A stretch of DNA of 64,000 nt, from NCBI RefSeq assembly GCF_004570345.1, contig NZ_SPQM01000008.1, positions 21,904 through 85,903 of the forward strand. Reading direction: 5' to 3'. The DNA comes from Blastococcus sp. CT_GayMR20. Its GTDB lineage: Bacteria > Actinomycetota > Actinomycetes > Mycobacteriales > Geodermatophilaceae. Under the pieces are notes generated by a model. The model ran no database searches. It had not been told where the DNA came from and worked only from the letters and a program-made list of their open reading frames with translations. The position numbers and the translations under genes are program-made. Below, piece by piece: positions 8,436-16,299 of the stretch (positions are counted from its first letter, which is position 1; each line of letters starts with the position of its first letter).

Positions 8436-8789
8436 ATGAGCCCGACGGTGCTGGTCGTCGACGACCACGCATCCTTCCGTGCCGCGGCCTCTGCGCTGCT
8501 GGAGGCCGAGGGCTTCACGGTCGTCGGCGGGGCCGGTGACGGGGAGGAGGCGCTCGCCCAGGTCGGGATGCTGCGCCCCGACGTGGTGCTCCTCGACGTC
8601 CAGCTCCCGGGGATCGACGGCTTCGAGGTCGCCCGTCGGCTGGCGGCCCTGGCCTTCCCCCCGGCGGTGCTGCTCATCTCCAGCCGGGCGGAGGCGGAGT
8701 ACGGCGACCAGGTGGCCCGGTCCCCGGCGCGCGGCTTCCTCGACAAGTGGGCGCTGTCCGGCGCGGAGCTCGCCCGGCTGCTGCCGTGA
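8436..8789 (+). CDS. Single-domain response regulator (receiver only)
   Basis: A 117-residue CheY-like receiver with all key residues: acidic pocket VVDDH (residues 6-10), phospho-acceptor Asp in LLDVQLPG (about 54-61), the switch Ser in LISSRA and the conserved Lys in FLDKW. There is no output domain. The last base pairs overlap the GTG of the following sensor gene (GTGA, 8786-8789), so it is coupled to it. Receiver-only proteins act as phosphate shuttles or bind partners directly. The Lys-Trp in place of the usual Lys-Pro is a small deviation. Confidence 0.88.
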   Translation: MSPTVLVVDDHASFRAAASALLEAEGFTVVGGAGDGEEALAQVGMLRPDVVLLDVQLPGIDGFEVARRLAALAFPPAVLLISSRAEAEYGDQVARSPARGFLDKWALSGAELARLLP

Positions 8790-8957
8790 GGCGGCTCGAG
8801 GTCCTCGGCTGGTGCACCGCCATGGGAGCCGGCCTCGCCATCGACCTGGTCGTCTACGGGCCGGGGAACCCGGTCGGCTGGCTCCCTGACGTCGCGGTGG
8901 GGTGGGGCCTTCCTGGGCGGGGCCCTGCTGCTGCGCACGCGCGCCCCCGCGGAGCCG
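8786..8957 (+). pseudogene. 5' part of the frameshifted sensor kinase A
   Basis: GTG 8786 opens a frame reading MRRLEVLGWCTAMGAG and a hydrophobic segment up to VGWLPDVAVGW (8902). The rest of the transmembrane region (AFLGGALLLRTRAPAEPMG) continues in a different frame, the one encoding the kinase at 8958-10349. Removing one G from the TGGGG run at 8903-8907 restores a single frame of about 520 codons. This is either a real inactivating or phase-variable frameshift or a sequencing error in a G-run. The overlap with the receiver stop supports GTG 8786 as the true start. Confidence 0.65.
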
Positions 8958-10349
8958 ATGGGGGTGCTCATCGGCGGGGTGGGTCTCACCTGGTTCCTCG
9001 GCACGCTGGTACCGGCCCTGGTGTTCGTGCACCGGGGCGTCCTGGTCCACGTGCTGTTCGCCTTTCCGACAGGGCGGCTGTCCGGGATCGGGCGGGTGGC
9101 AGTCCCGGTCGCGTACGGAGTGGCCGTCAGCCAGGGGACCTGGGGCAACGAATGGACGACGATCGGGCTCACCGTGGCGCTGCTGGCGGTTGTCGCGGTC
9201 CACCGAGGGAGGGCCGTCGGGCCCGTCCGCCGGGCTCGCCACCAGGCCACCGTGGCCGCAGCCGCCCTCGGGTTGCTGTTGATCGCTTCCGCGCTGGCGC
9301 GGCTGGCGTTCCCGCTGGGCGACGCCGACGGGGTCACCCTCCTCGGCTACATGGTGGCGCTGCTCGGGGTGGCCGTCGCCGTCACATCGGGCGCTGACCG
9401 GGCGCGCTGGCGCACGGCTCCGGTCACCGATCTGGTGGTGCAGCTGGGCGGCGAACGATCGGGTGCCGTGCGCGACGCGCTCGCCCGGGCGCTGGGTGAC
9501 CCCAGCCTCGAGGTCGGGTACCGGGACGGCGGAGGTTTCGTCGACGCGGCCGGGCGACCGGTGGTGGTGCCCGCCGGCGACGCCGGACGGGCGTCCACCT
9601 TGGTGCAGCAACTCGGCGAGCCGGTCGCGGTGCTGGTGCACGACCCCGTGGTCCTCGCCGATGCCCAGTTGCTCGACGCGGTCGCCGCCGCCGCGCGACT
9701 GGTGGCGCGCAACGACCAGCTGCGAGCCGACGTGGAGGCGCGGGTGGCCGACCTCGAGGATTCCCGGCGGCGGCTGGTCGCCGCTGCGGACGGGGAGCGC
9801 GGTCGACTCGCGGATCGGCTCGCCGAGGGCGCGGAGCACAAGCTGGCCGCCCTGGCCGAAGGTCTGGCAGGGGTGACGTCGGACGACGACGGCGTCGACC
9901 GGGTGCGGGCGGAGCTCGATCGCACCCGCGCCGACCTGCGCCGCTTGGCCGCCGGGTTGGACCCGGTCGGTGCCGGGGGTATCGAGACGGCGCTGCGCGA
10001 CCTGGCCGCACGCTGCCCGGTCCCGGTGGACGTGGACGTGGACGCGATGGCGCGACCGCTCGCGGCGCAGGTGGCCCAGGCGATGTGGTTCGTCGGTGCC
10101 GAGGCCGTGGCGAACGCGGTGAAGCACGCCGGTGCCACACGGATCGGCATCGTGCTGGCGGCGGACGACGACGCGGTCGTGCTGACCGTCACCGACGACG
10201 GCGCCGGCGGTGCGGACCCGGGGACCGGTTCCGGACTCCGTGCCCTCGTCGATCGTGTCGACGCGCTGGGCGGATGGCTCGGGGTGCAGAGCCGCCGGGG
10301 CGGGGGGACGACGGTGCTGGCCGCCGTCCCCGCGTTTCCCGTCAGCTGA
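8958..10349 (+). CDS. Sensor kinase A: membrane histidine-kinase-like protein lacking the phospho-acceptor His
   Basis: This 463-residue frame contains about five membrane helices, a GAF-like linker ending in VAVLVHDPVVLADAQLLD, a coiled dimerisation region and an HATPase. The dimerisation box reads RLADRLAEGAEHKL, where NarL-type kinases (HisKA_3) have RxLHDGxQQ: Ala stands where His should be. The ATP site looks intact: N-box EAVANAVKHAG, G1 DDGAGG and G2 GSGLRAL. It therefore probably cannot autophosphorylate but could bind ATP. The N-terminus lies upstream in another frame (8786-8957). It converges with the TRAP-like lipoprotein gene; their stops overlap by 8 bp. It is paralogous to the kinase at 12306. 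Confidence 0.8.
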   Translation: MGVLIGGVGLTWFLGTLVPALVFVHRGVLVHVLFAFPTGRLSGIGRVAVPVAYGVAVSQGTWGNEWTTIGLTVALLAVVAVHRGRAVGPVRRARHQATVAAAALGLLLIASALARLAFPLGDADGVTLLGYMVALLGVAVAVTSGADRARWRTAPVTDLVVQLGGERSGAVRDALARALGDPSLEVGYRDGGGFVDAAGRPVVVPAGDAGRASTLVQQLGEPVAVLVHDPVVLADAQLLDAVAAAARLVARNDQLRADVEARVADLEDSRRRLVAAADGERGRLADRLAEGAEHKLAALAEGLAGVTSDDDGVDRVRAELDRTRADLRRLAAGLDPVGAGGIETALRDLAARCPVPVDVDVDAMARPLAAQVAQAMWFVGAEAVANAVKHAGATRIGIVLAADDDAVVLTVTDDGAGGADPGTGSGLRALVDRVDALGGWLGVQSRRGGGTTVLAAVPAFPVS

Positions 10350-12162
10350 TCCGCCGCCACGGCAGGCCCCAGTAGGTCTCGTTGAAGAGGATGGACGGCT
10401 GGATGGCGGTGAACCTGATGCCGTCGGCCGTCGGCTCCCACCTGCCCATGAAGACGAGCTCCTCGACGGGGCACAGAGGCGGACCGGTGATGAAGGCGAT
10501 CCGCGACCCTCGCACCTCGTACGTGCCGCCGCAGTCGGTCGGGTCGGCCCGGCCGTCCACGTGGTGCACCCAGGTGCCGTCCTCCACGGTGAAGGTCGAC
10601 AGCCCTCCGTTGTAGAAGGCGTCCCTGGGGTCGACGCCCGCGGCGATCAGCTGGTCCTCGGTCATCTCCCAGCGGTACACACCCTCCGGGAGCGGCCGCG
10701 CCGCCTGGATCTCCTCGATCTTGCGCCACGGCACACTGTGCAGCAGTTCGCGGACCAGTTGGTCGGCCGGATCGTTCGTGACGCGACTCCGGACATCGGT
10801 CCAGCTGATCTCCGCTCCGTCGAGAGCCGGACGGGCCTCCCACCTTCCGCCGCACTGCGGCTCCTCGACGAACTGCAGCACGCCGTCGTCGAGACTGTAG
10901 GTGCCCTCGCACACCTGTTCTCCACGTCGGGACCGCCACTCCCACCGGGACGACCCGCCGTCCAGGGTGACCGTCTGGACGCCGAGCTCCTCGGCTGCCT
11001 CCGTCTCCGACAGGCCGGCGTCCAGGCCGTCCTGGTAGGTGACCTCGTAACGCCACACCCCGTCGTACCTGCCGAGGTCATCCGGCGAGCTGGCCACCGG
11101 GGTCGCGTCCGCGCAGGTGGTGCCCGCAGAGGGCGGTTCCGAGGACGCGACGATCTCGGTGATCCGGGCCAGGAGCGGGCCGGTCGACTCGTCGGCGGCC
11201 AGGCGATCCCGCACCGGCTGGGTGGCCGCCGCCATCGCGGCCTGCTGCTCCGCCGTGGCGACCACCACCTCGAGGCCTTCGGCGCACACCGCAGCCAGCT
11301 CGTCGGCATCGGAGGGACGGGTCTCGATGCTGTGTTCCAGCGTGTCGTCGGCCGCCGTGAGGAGCAGCTCCCGCTGCTCGTCGGTCAGCGCCTCGAGCGC
11401 CTCGGTGTTCGCGACCAGCACGTTGGCCTTGGCGTAGGGGGTGAGGTTGCCCGTCAGCACGCCGCGCCACGGCAGGGACGACACGTAGGCCGCGCTCGTC
11501 TCCGCGCCACCCAGGCGTCCCTCCCGGAACAGCGTCTGCATCTCCTCGCCGCCGATGTCCAGTGGCGTCGCGCCGAGAGCCTGCAGGGTCTCCCACGACA
11601 GGTCCGACAACGGCGTCCGGATGCCGACACCGGCGAAGTCGGCGGGTTCCAGCAGCGGCTCCGCGAAGCTCGCCGGGTGACGTAGGCCCTCGGGGAACAG
11701 GCCGAGCCCGCTCACTCCCAACTCGTCCAGGCCGGACAACATCTCCTCGGCGACCGGATCGCTCACGACGGCGTCCAGCGCCGAGTCGCTGGTCACCAGG
11801 AACGGCGCCTGCAGAGCCTGCAACGTCGTGACGCCGAGGGTGTCCCACGACCGGGCCGGGATGAACCCGAGGTCGGAGGTCCCCTCGATGACCTGCTGAG
11901 CGGCGACCTGGTCCCAGGACGCTCCCCCGTCGCCGACGCCCCATTCGACGTCGACCCGCACCCGGCCCTCGGAGCCCGACGACACCTGTTCGGCGAAGTA
12001 CTCGACGTCCCGGCTGCCAGGACGGCCGGGTTGCTCGGGCGAGGCGAGGCTCAGCGTGAGCACGCCCCCCGAGCCACCGCCCTTGTCCACCTCCCCGGCG
12101 GAGCAGCCGGCCACCACCACGCCGACCAGGAGAACCGACGCGGACGTCCTCGGGACCTTCAT
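10342..12162 (-). CDS. TRAP-type (DctP-like) solute-binding lipoprotein with duplicated C-terminal domain
   Basis: A 606-residue lipoprotein (lipobox VVAGC, Cys20). Residues about 30-350 form a DctP-type periplasmic binding domain: LTLSLASPE start, FAEQVSSGSEGRVRV, ALQAPFLVTS and GVGIRTPLSDL match the TRAP family pattern. Residues about 390-606 hold two copies of a roughly 100-residue unit: GVWRYEVT/GVYRWEMT, CEGTYSLDDG/CGGTYEVRG, GRWEA/GRWEP and SVPWRKI/GLPWRRI. No DctQ or DctM membrane subunits are nearby, so transport via TRAP is doubtful. Flanking kinases suggest a role as an extracytoplasmic sensor. AGAAGGG precedes ATG 12162. The divergent gene 12306 shares its promoter region. Confidence 0.8.
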   Translation of the reverse strand: MKVPRTSASVLLVGVVVAGCSAGEVDKGGGSGGVLTLSLASPEQPGRPGSRDVEYFAEQVSSGSEGRVRVDVEWGVGDGGASWDQVAAQQVIEGTSDLGFIPARSWDTLGVTTLQALQAPFLVTSDSALDAVVSDPVAEEMLSGLDELGVSGLGLFPEGLRHPASFAEPLLEPADFAGVGIRTPLSDLSWETLQALGATPLDIGGEEMQTLFREGRLGGAETSAAYVSSLPWRGVLTGNLTPYAKANVLVANTEALEALTDEQRELLLTAADDTLEHSIETRPSDADELAAVCAEGLEVVVATAEQQAAMAAATQPVRDRLAADESTGPLLARITEIVASSEPPSAGTTCADATPVASSPDDLGRYDGVWRYEVTYQDGLDAGLSETEAAEELGVQTVTLDGGSSRWEWRSRRGEQVCEGTYSLDDGVLQFVEEPQCGGRWEARPALDGAEISWTDVRSRVTNDPADQLVRELLHSVPWRKIEEIQAARPLPEGVYRWEMTEDQLIAAGVDPRDAFYNGGLSTFTVEDGTWVHHVDGRADPTDCGGTYEVRGSRIAFITGPPLCPVEELVFMGRWEPTADGIRFTAIQPSILFNETYWGLPWRRIS

Positions 12163-12254
12163 GGGCGTGCCCTTCTGGGAGTTGGAGCTTCCGAGGCTCG
12201 TCGCCCACGCCCGTGCTTCCATCGGAGCCACCCGGGGATCCGGGGATCCGCGAC

Positions 12255-12291
12255 CTGTGGCTGACCACAGTCGAAACGGCACGGTTCGGTG
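12255..12291. promoter_or_regulatory. Two small palindromes in the divergent lipoprotein/kinase B promoter region
   Basis: CTGTGG-CTGA-CCACAG lies at 12255-12270 and GGCAC-n6-GTGCC follows at about 12277-12292, 15-50 bp upstream of the kinase B start and about 95-130 bp upstream of the lipoprotein start. They are good candidates for binding sites of the LuxR-type regulator encoded at 14054. This is inferred from symmetry and location only. A tandem CCGGGGAT repeat lies just upstream (about 12233-12250). Confidence 0.4.
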
Positions 12292-12305
12292 CCACACTCG
12301 CCAGC

Positions 12306-14066
12306 ATGGCAGCGGCGGCACCGGTTGCGGGGGGCTCGCGACCTCTGCCCGACGTGGCCGGGGTCCTCGCCCTGGCCGTCGCGCTCGGGGCGGGCGTCCT
12401 GGCGTCCACCGGTCTCCCGTCGAGCGAATCCCTCGTCACGAGCTATGCCATGGCGTCCGCGACCGGCCGCACGCTGGGTCTGCTCGCCGGTGGTTGCCTG
12501 CTGACCGCAGGGGCGCTCGCCGTCTGGTTCGGCCGGTCATCCCCCGTGGGCGTGCTGCTCGTCGCTTCCGGGGTCCTCTGGTTCGCACCGGACTGGGCCG
12601 GTTGGGAGGGCGGTCCGGGAGTGGTGCGCGGGTTGGCCACGCTGGTCACCCCGCTGCTGCCGGTGGCGCTGCTCGGCCTGCTGGCAACGCTGTCCGGCGC
12701 CCGCCGCCGCGGACCGGTAGCGGCTGCGGCCGTGGTCGGCGCGCTGAGCGTCGGGTTCGCGGTCGTCGACGACCCGTTCCTGGATCCGGTGTGCTGGCCG
12801 ACCTGCTCGGACAACACGCTCCTGATCTCCAGCCAGCCAGCCCTCGCGGATCTGCTGGGCGTGGCCTTGTCGCTGGCCTCGATCGGGGTCGCCGGTCTGG
12901 CCGGGTTCGGTGCAGGGAGAGGTCTGCTCGCAGCGTCGTCGGTGGCCCGTCGCTGGAACGGTGCGCTCCTCGGTGCGCTCGTGGCGGTCGCAGCCGTCGA
13001 GGTGGCGTACGGCCTCGCCGCGCTCCTCGGGACGGAGACTGCCGATGACCCTCTCTTCGTGAGGATCCACGTCGCGCGGGCGGTCGCCTGGTCGTTGCTG
13101 GCGCTCGCGGCGGCGTGGACGACGCATCGGCACCTCGCCCGCCGCCGATCGCTGGCCGGCCTGGCCGCCGAGCTGGAGACGACCGGCGGCCCGCTCCCGC
13201 TGGCGAGCACGCTGCGGTCGGTCACCGGCGATCTCGACCTGGACGTGCGGTACCCGGTCGGCCACGACGAGCGGCAGGTCGGTGCCGACGGCCGGACCGC
13301 GCCGACGCAGCCGGGACCGGGGCGGACAGCGACGCCCCTCCGACGGGGGGAGCGGACCGTCGCCGTCCTCGTGCACGACCCGGTCGTGCTGCCGGTCGAC
13401 GCGCTCGACGCGGTGCTCGGCCCGGCCGCGCGGCTGGCGCTGGACAACGAGCGGCTCTCGGCGGAACGGCTGGCCCGGGCCTACGACGTCCAGGAGTCCC
13501 AGCGCCGCATCGTGCGTACCGGCGACGAGGCGCGCCGGAGGCTGGAGCGCGACCTCCACGACGGCGCCCAGCAGAGTCTGCTGGCGCTGTCCTACCTGCT
13601 GCGACTGACGCGCACCACGGCCGAGCGGGCGGGGGAGTGGAGGGCGGTCGCCGAGCTGGACCGCGGGCTGTCGCTGGCGCAGGGAGCGCTGGACGACCTG
13701 CGCCGGCTCGCGCACGGCATCCACCCGGCGGTGCTCTCCCAGTCCGGCCTGGCCGTCGCCCTGCGTGCGCTCGCGGAGGAGACCCTGGTGCCGCTCGAGC
13801 TCGAGAAAGTTCCGGACGAGAGGTTCGACGCGAGCATCGAGCTGGCCGCCTGGGTCGTGGTGCGCGACGCCGCCGACCGCGCAGGACGGGACCCGTCGGC
13901 CGCGCTCGTGGTCCGCGCGGGCAGGGACGGCGACCGGCTGGTCGTCGAGGTGGACGGCGCCGGTGACCGGCTGCCGACGGTGACCGCCGACCGGGTCGGC
14001 GCGCTCGGGGGGCACCTCCTGGAAACGGCGACCGGGTTACGGGTGGAGCTGCCGTGCGCGTCGTGA
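12306..14066 (+). CDS. Sensor kinase B: intact phospho-acceptor His, degenerate ATPase domain
   Basis: A 586-residue membrane sensor with about eight N-terminal helices, a GAF-like segment (AVLVHDPVVLPVDALD, paralogous to kinase A), and a perfect HisKA_3 box RRRLERDLHDGAQQSL (residues about 402-417). The C-terminal HATPase is eroded. The N-box position reads VVRDAADRAGRD with no Asn, the G1 box is reduced to VDGAGD, and the G2 glycine loop is missing. It should be phosphorylatable but not able to bind ATP normally. Its stop overlaps the start of the response regulator gene by 13 bp. ATG 12306 is chosen as the first Met after the promoter-like region; upstream in-frame sequence is unlikely coding. 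Confidence 0.85.
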   Translation: MAAAAPVAGGSRPLPDVAGVLALAVALGAGVLASTGLPSSESLVTSYAMASATGRTLGLLAGGCLLTAGALAVWFGRSSPVGVLLVASGVLWFAPDWAGWEGGPGVVRGLATLVTPLLPVALLGLLATLSGARRRGPVAAAAVVGALSVGFAVVDDPFLDPVCWPTCSDNTLLISSQPALADLLGVALSLASIGVAGLAGFGAGRGLLAASSVARRWNGALLGALVAVAAVEVAYGLAALLGTETADDPLFVRIHVARAVAWSLLALAAAWTTHRHLARRRSLAGLAAELETTGGPLPLASTLRSVTGDLDLDVRYPVGHDERQVGADGRTAPTQPGPGRTATPLRRGERTVAVLVHDPVVLPVDALDAVLGPAARLALDNERLSAERLARAYDVQESQRRIVRTGDEARRRLERDLHDGAQQSLLALSYLLRLTRTTAERAGEWRAVAELDRGLSLAQGALDDLRRLAHGIHPAVLSQSGLAVALRALAEETLVPLELEKVPDERFDASIELAAWVVVRDAADRAGRDPSAALVVRAGRDGDRLVVEVDGAGDRLPTVTADRVGALGGHLLETATGLRVELPCAS

Positions 14067-14698
14067 TCGCCGACGACACGATGCTCACCCGGCAGGGCAT
14101 CGCCGGTGTCCTCGCCGACTGCGGGATCGACGTGGTGGCGGCCGTTGGCGACCCGGAGTCGCTGATCCGGGAGGTCGACCGGACGAGGCCGGACGCCGCC
14201 GTCGTCGACATCAGGATGCCCCCGATGCACACCGACGAGGGCATCCGGGCGACCGCGCGGCTGCGGGGAGCCCACCCCGCCCTCGGGGTGCTTCTCCTGT
14301 CGGCCTACGTCGAACCCGAGTACGCCGTCCGGCTCCTCGAGGACCACCCCGGCGGCATCGGGTACCTCCTCAAGGACCGGGTGTCGGACGGCGTGCTGCT
14401 GGTCGACGCGCTGCGCCGGTTGTGTGACGGGGAGACCGTGGTCGACCCCACGATCGTGTCGCGGGTGTTCGAGCGGCGGCGGCGGGTCGATCCGCTCGCC
14501 CAGCTCTCCGACCGCGAACGCGAGGTGCTCGGGCTGCTCACCGAAGGTCTCTCCAATCGCGCCCTCGCCGCCCGGCTGTACGTGACCGAGCGGACCGTGG
14601 AAGCGCACATCACCTCGATCTTCGGCAAGCTCGGCCTGGTCGACGGGCCGGGGGTGCACCGTCGCGTGCTCGCCGTCCTCACCTACCTGCGGGCCTGA
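14054..14698 (+). CDS. NarL/LuxR-family response regulator
   Basis: A 214-residue two-domain regulator. The receiver has ADD at residues 6-8, phospho-acceptor Asp in VVDIRMPP (about 54), Ser in LLLSAYVEP and Lys in YLLKDRV. The DNA-binding domain has a canonical LuxR/GerE helix-turn-helix: LSDREREVLGLLTEGLSNRA and YVTERTVEAHITSIFGKLGL. It overlaps kinase B (GTG 14054 within the kinase gene), a standard cognate pair arrangement. The likely regulon includes the divergent TRAP-type lipoprotein. Confidence 0.95.
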   Translation: MRVVIADDTMLTRQGIAGVLADCGIDVVAAVGDPESLIREVDRTRPDAAVVDIRMPPMHTDEGIRATARLRGAHPALGVLLLSAYVEPEYAVRLLEDHPGGIGYLLKDRVSDGVLLVDALRRLCDGETVVDPTIVSRVFERRRRVDPLAQLSDREREVLGLLTEGLSNRALAARLYVTERTVEAHITSIFGKLGLVDGPGVHRRVLAVLTYLRA

Positions 14699-14721
14699 GA
14701 CCGGCGTGACGATCGGGCGAC

Positions 14722-14741
14722 CTCATCGCCGGACCGATGAG
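14722..14741. terminator. Short inverted repeat after the LuxR regulator
   Basis: CTCATCG (14722-14728) and CGATGAG (14735-14741) form a 7-bp stem with a 6-nt loop, 24 bp after the regulator stop and 60 bp before the VOC gene. It could be a weak terminator or an operator for the VOC/sigma pair; there is no T-run. Confidence 0.35.
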
Positions 14742-14800
14742 TTCCCGGGACGCTGCCGGTTCCACTCCTCATCAACCGACAGCGAGCGAAGGAGCAGGTC

Positions 14801-15220
14801 ATGGACTGGAAGCTGGAAGTCGTCATCGTCCCGGTGACGGACGTGGACCGCGCCAAGGAGTTCTACGGCGAGAAGCTGGGTTTCCCGGTGGATGTGGATC
14901 ACCGGGCCGATGAACACTTCCGCGTCGTGCAGGTCACCCCGCCCGGGTCGGCCTGCTCGATCGTCTTCGGCAAGGGCATGGGCAGCGACGTGAAGCCCGG
15001 GTCGCTCAAGGGCAACCAGCTGGTGGTCAGCGACATCGAGGCGGCGCACTCCCACCTGGAGGCCAACGGCATCGCAAACGGCGGCATCGTCCACTTCGAG
15101 GCCGGTCGCATGGCGCCCGGCCCGGACCCGGCGCGCCAGAAGTTCGGTTCGTTCATCTACTTCGACGACCCCGACGGCAACACGTGGGCGGTGCAGGAGG
15201 GTGAGCGGGATGGCAGCTGA
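14801..15220 (+). CDS. VOC family protein (glyoxalase/dioxygenase fold)
   Basis: A 139-residue single vicinal-oxygen-chelate domain: VIVPVTDVDRAKEFYGEKLGF at the start and FGSFIYFDDPDGNTWAVQE at the end are the paired beta-alpha-beta motifs. One metal-ligand-like Glu is in the last strand (VQE); the expected His partner is not obvious, so catalytic activity is uncertain. AAGGAG precedes ATG 14801. Its end overlaps the start of the ECF sigma gene, a recurrent actinobacterial pairing, and it may serve as the target or modulator of that sigma factor. Confidence 0.9.
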   Translation: MDWKLEVVIVPVTDVDRAKEFYGEKLGFPVDVDHRADEHFRVVQVTPPGSACSIVFGKGMGSDVKPGSLKGNQLVVSDIEAAHSHLEANGIANGGIVHFEAGRMAPGPDPARQKFGSFIYFDDPDGNTWAVQEGERDGS

Positions 15221-16175
15221 GGCGGCGACGCTGTCCGAGGCCGACCTCGATGCCGCCGCCACGAGCCACCGGCGCGAGCTGCACGTGCACTGCTACCGGA
15301 TGCTCGCCTCCTTCGACGACGCCGAGGACGCCGTCCAGGAGACGTTCCTGCGGGCGTGGCGGAGCCGGGCGACGTTCGACGGGCTGCACCTGCGGGCCTG
15401 GCTGTACCGCATCGCCACGAACGTCTGCATCGATCTCATCCAGGCGCGCAAGCGGCACGTGCCGGAGCTGACCTCCTACGCCGAGATCGGGTGGCTGACG
15501 CCCTATCCCGACCGGCTGCTCGACCAGATCCCGTCCACCGACGACCAGCCGGACGCCGTGGCGGTGGCGAGGGAGACGATCGAGCTGGCGTTCCTGGCGG
15601 CGCTGCAGGTGTTGCCGCCGCGCCAGCGGGCGGCCCTCCTCGCGCGGGAGGTGCTCGGCCTTCCGGCGGCCGAGACGGCGGCGCTCCTGGACACCAGCGT
15701 CGCCGCGGCGAACAGCGCCCTGCAGCGGGCGCGGGCCACGATGCAGGAGCACCTGCCCTCGCACCGTTCCGACTGGACGGCCGCTGCGCCCAACGCGGCC
15801 GAGCGGGAACTGCTCGACCGGTTCATCGACGCCCACCAGCGCTGCGACGCGGCCGCCGCCGTCTCGATCGCGGCGACCGACCTGCGGGTGACCATGCCGC
15901 CGGCGCCGATGGTCTTCGACGGGCTGGCGGGGTTCCAGCCACTGCTGGAACGGGCATTCGGCCCGGGCCGCGACGGCGACTGGCGGCTCCTGCCCACGTC
16001 GGCGAACCGGATGCCGGCAGCGGCCAGCTACCTGCGCCGGCCCGGGGACACCGAGTTCCGTGCCTTCAAGCTCGACGTGCTGCGCGTGGAGGGCTCGGAG
16101 ATCGCCGAGATCACGACCTTCGGCTACTCGATGTTCGAGCTCTTCGGCCTCCCGTCGGTCCTGCCGCGCTCCTGA
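15210..16175 (+). CDS. ECF sigma-70 factor with C-terminal SnoaL-like domain (SigX5/SigG-like)
   Basis: A 321-residue RNA polymerase sigma factor. Region 2 (HRRELHVHCYRMLASFDDAEDAVQETFLRAWR, read in segments) is at residues about 21-52 and region 4 (LPPRQRAALLAREVLGLPAAETAALL) at about 135-160. After residue about 195 it has a SnoaL-like extension (RFIDAHQRCDAAAAVSIAATDLRVTMPP), typical of SigG/SigX5-type factors that lack a separate anti-sigma and are controlled by this tail. ATG 15210 is chosen because AGGAGG at 15195-15200 has proper spacing to it; GTG 15201 would sit directly on the Shine-Dalgarno. It overlaps the VOC gene by 11 bp, implying coupled expression. Confidence 0.93.
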   Translation: MAAEAATLSEADLDAAATSHRRELHVHCYRMLASFDDAEDAVQETFLRAWRSRATFDGLHLRAWLYRIATNVCIDLIQARKRHVPELTSYAEIGWLTPYPDRLLDQIPSTDDQPDAVAVARETIELAFLAALQVLPPRQRAALLAREVLGLPAAETAALLDTSVAAANSALQRARATMQEHLPSHRSDWTAAAPNAAERELLDRFIDAHQRCDAAAAVSIAATDLRVTMPPAPMVFDGLAGFQPLLERAFGPGRDGDWRLLPTSANRMPAAASYLRRPGDTEFRAFKLDVLRVEGSEIAEITTFGYSMFELFGLPSVLPRS

Positions 16176-16299
16176 GCTCGTCGGCTGGTCAGGCTCGTGT
16201 GCTGCGCGAAGGCCTCGCGCACGGTTCTCGCGTCGCGGTGCATGCCAGGAGCCCGGCGAGCAGCACGCACCCCTGGCACGGACGCAGCAGCCTGCTCGG

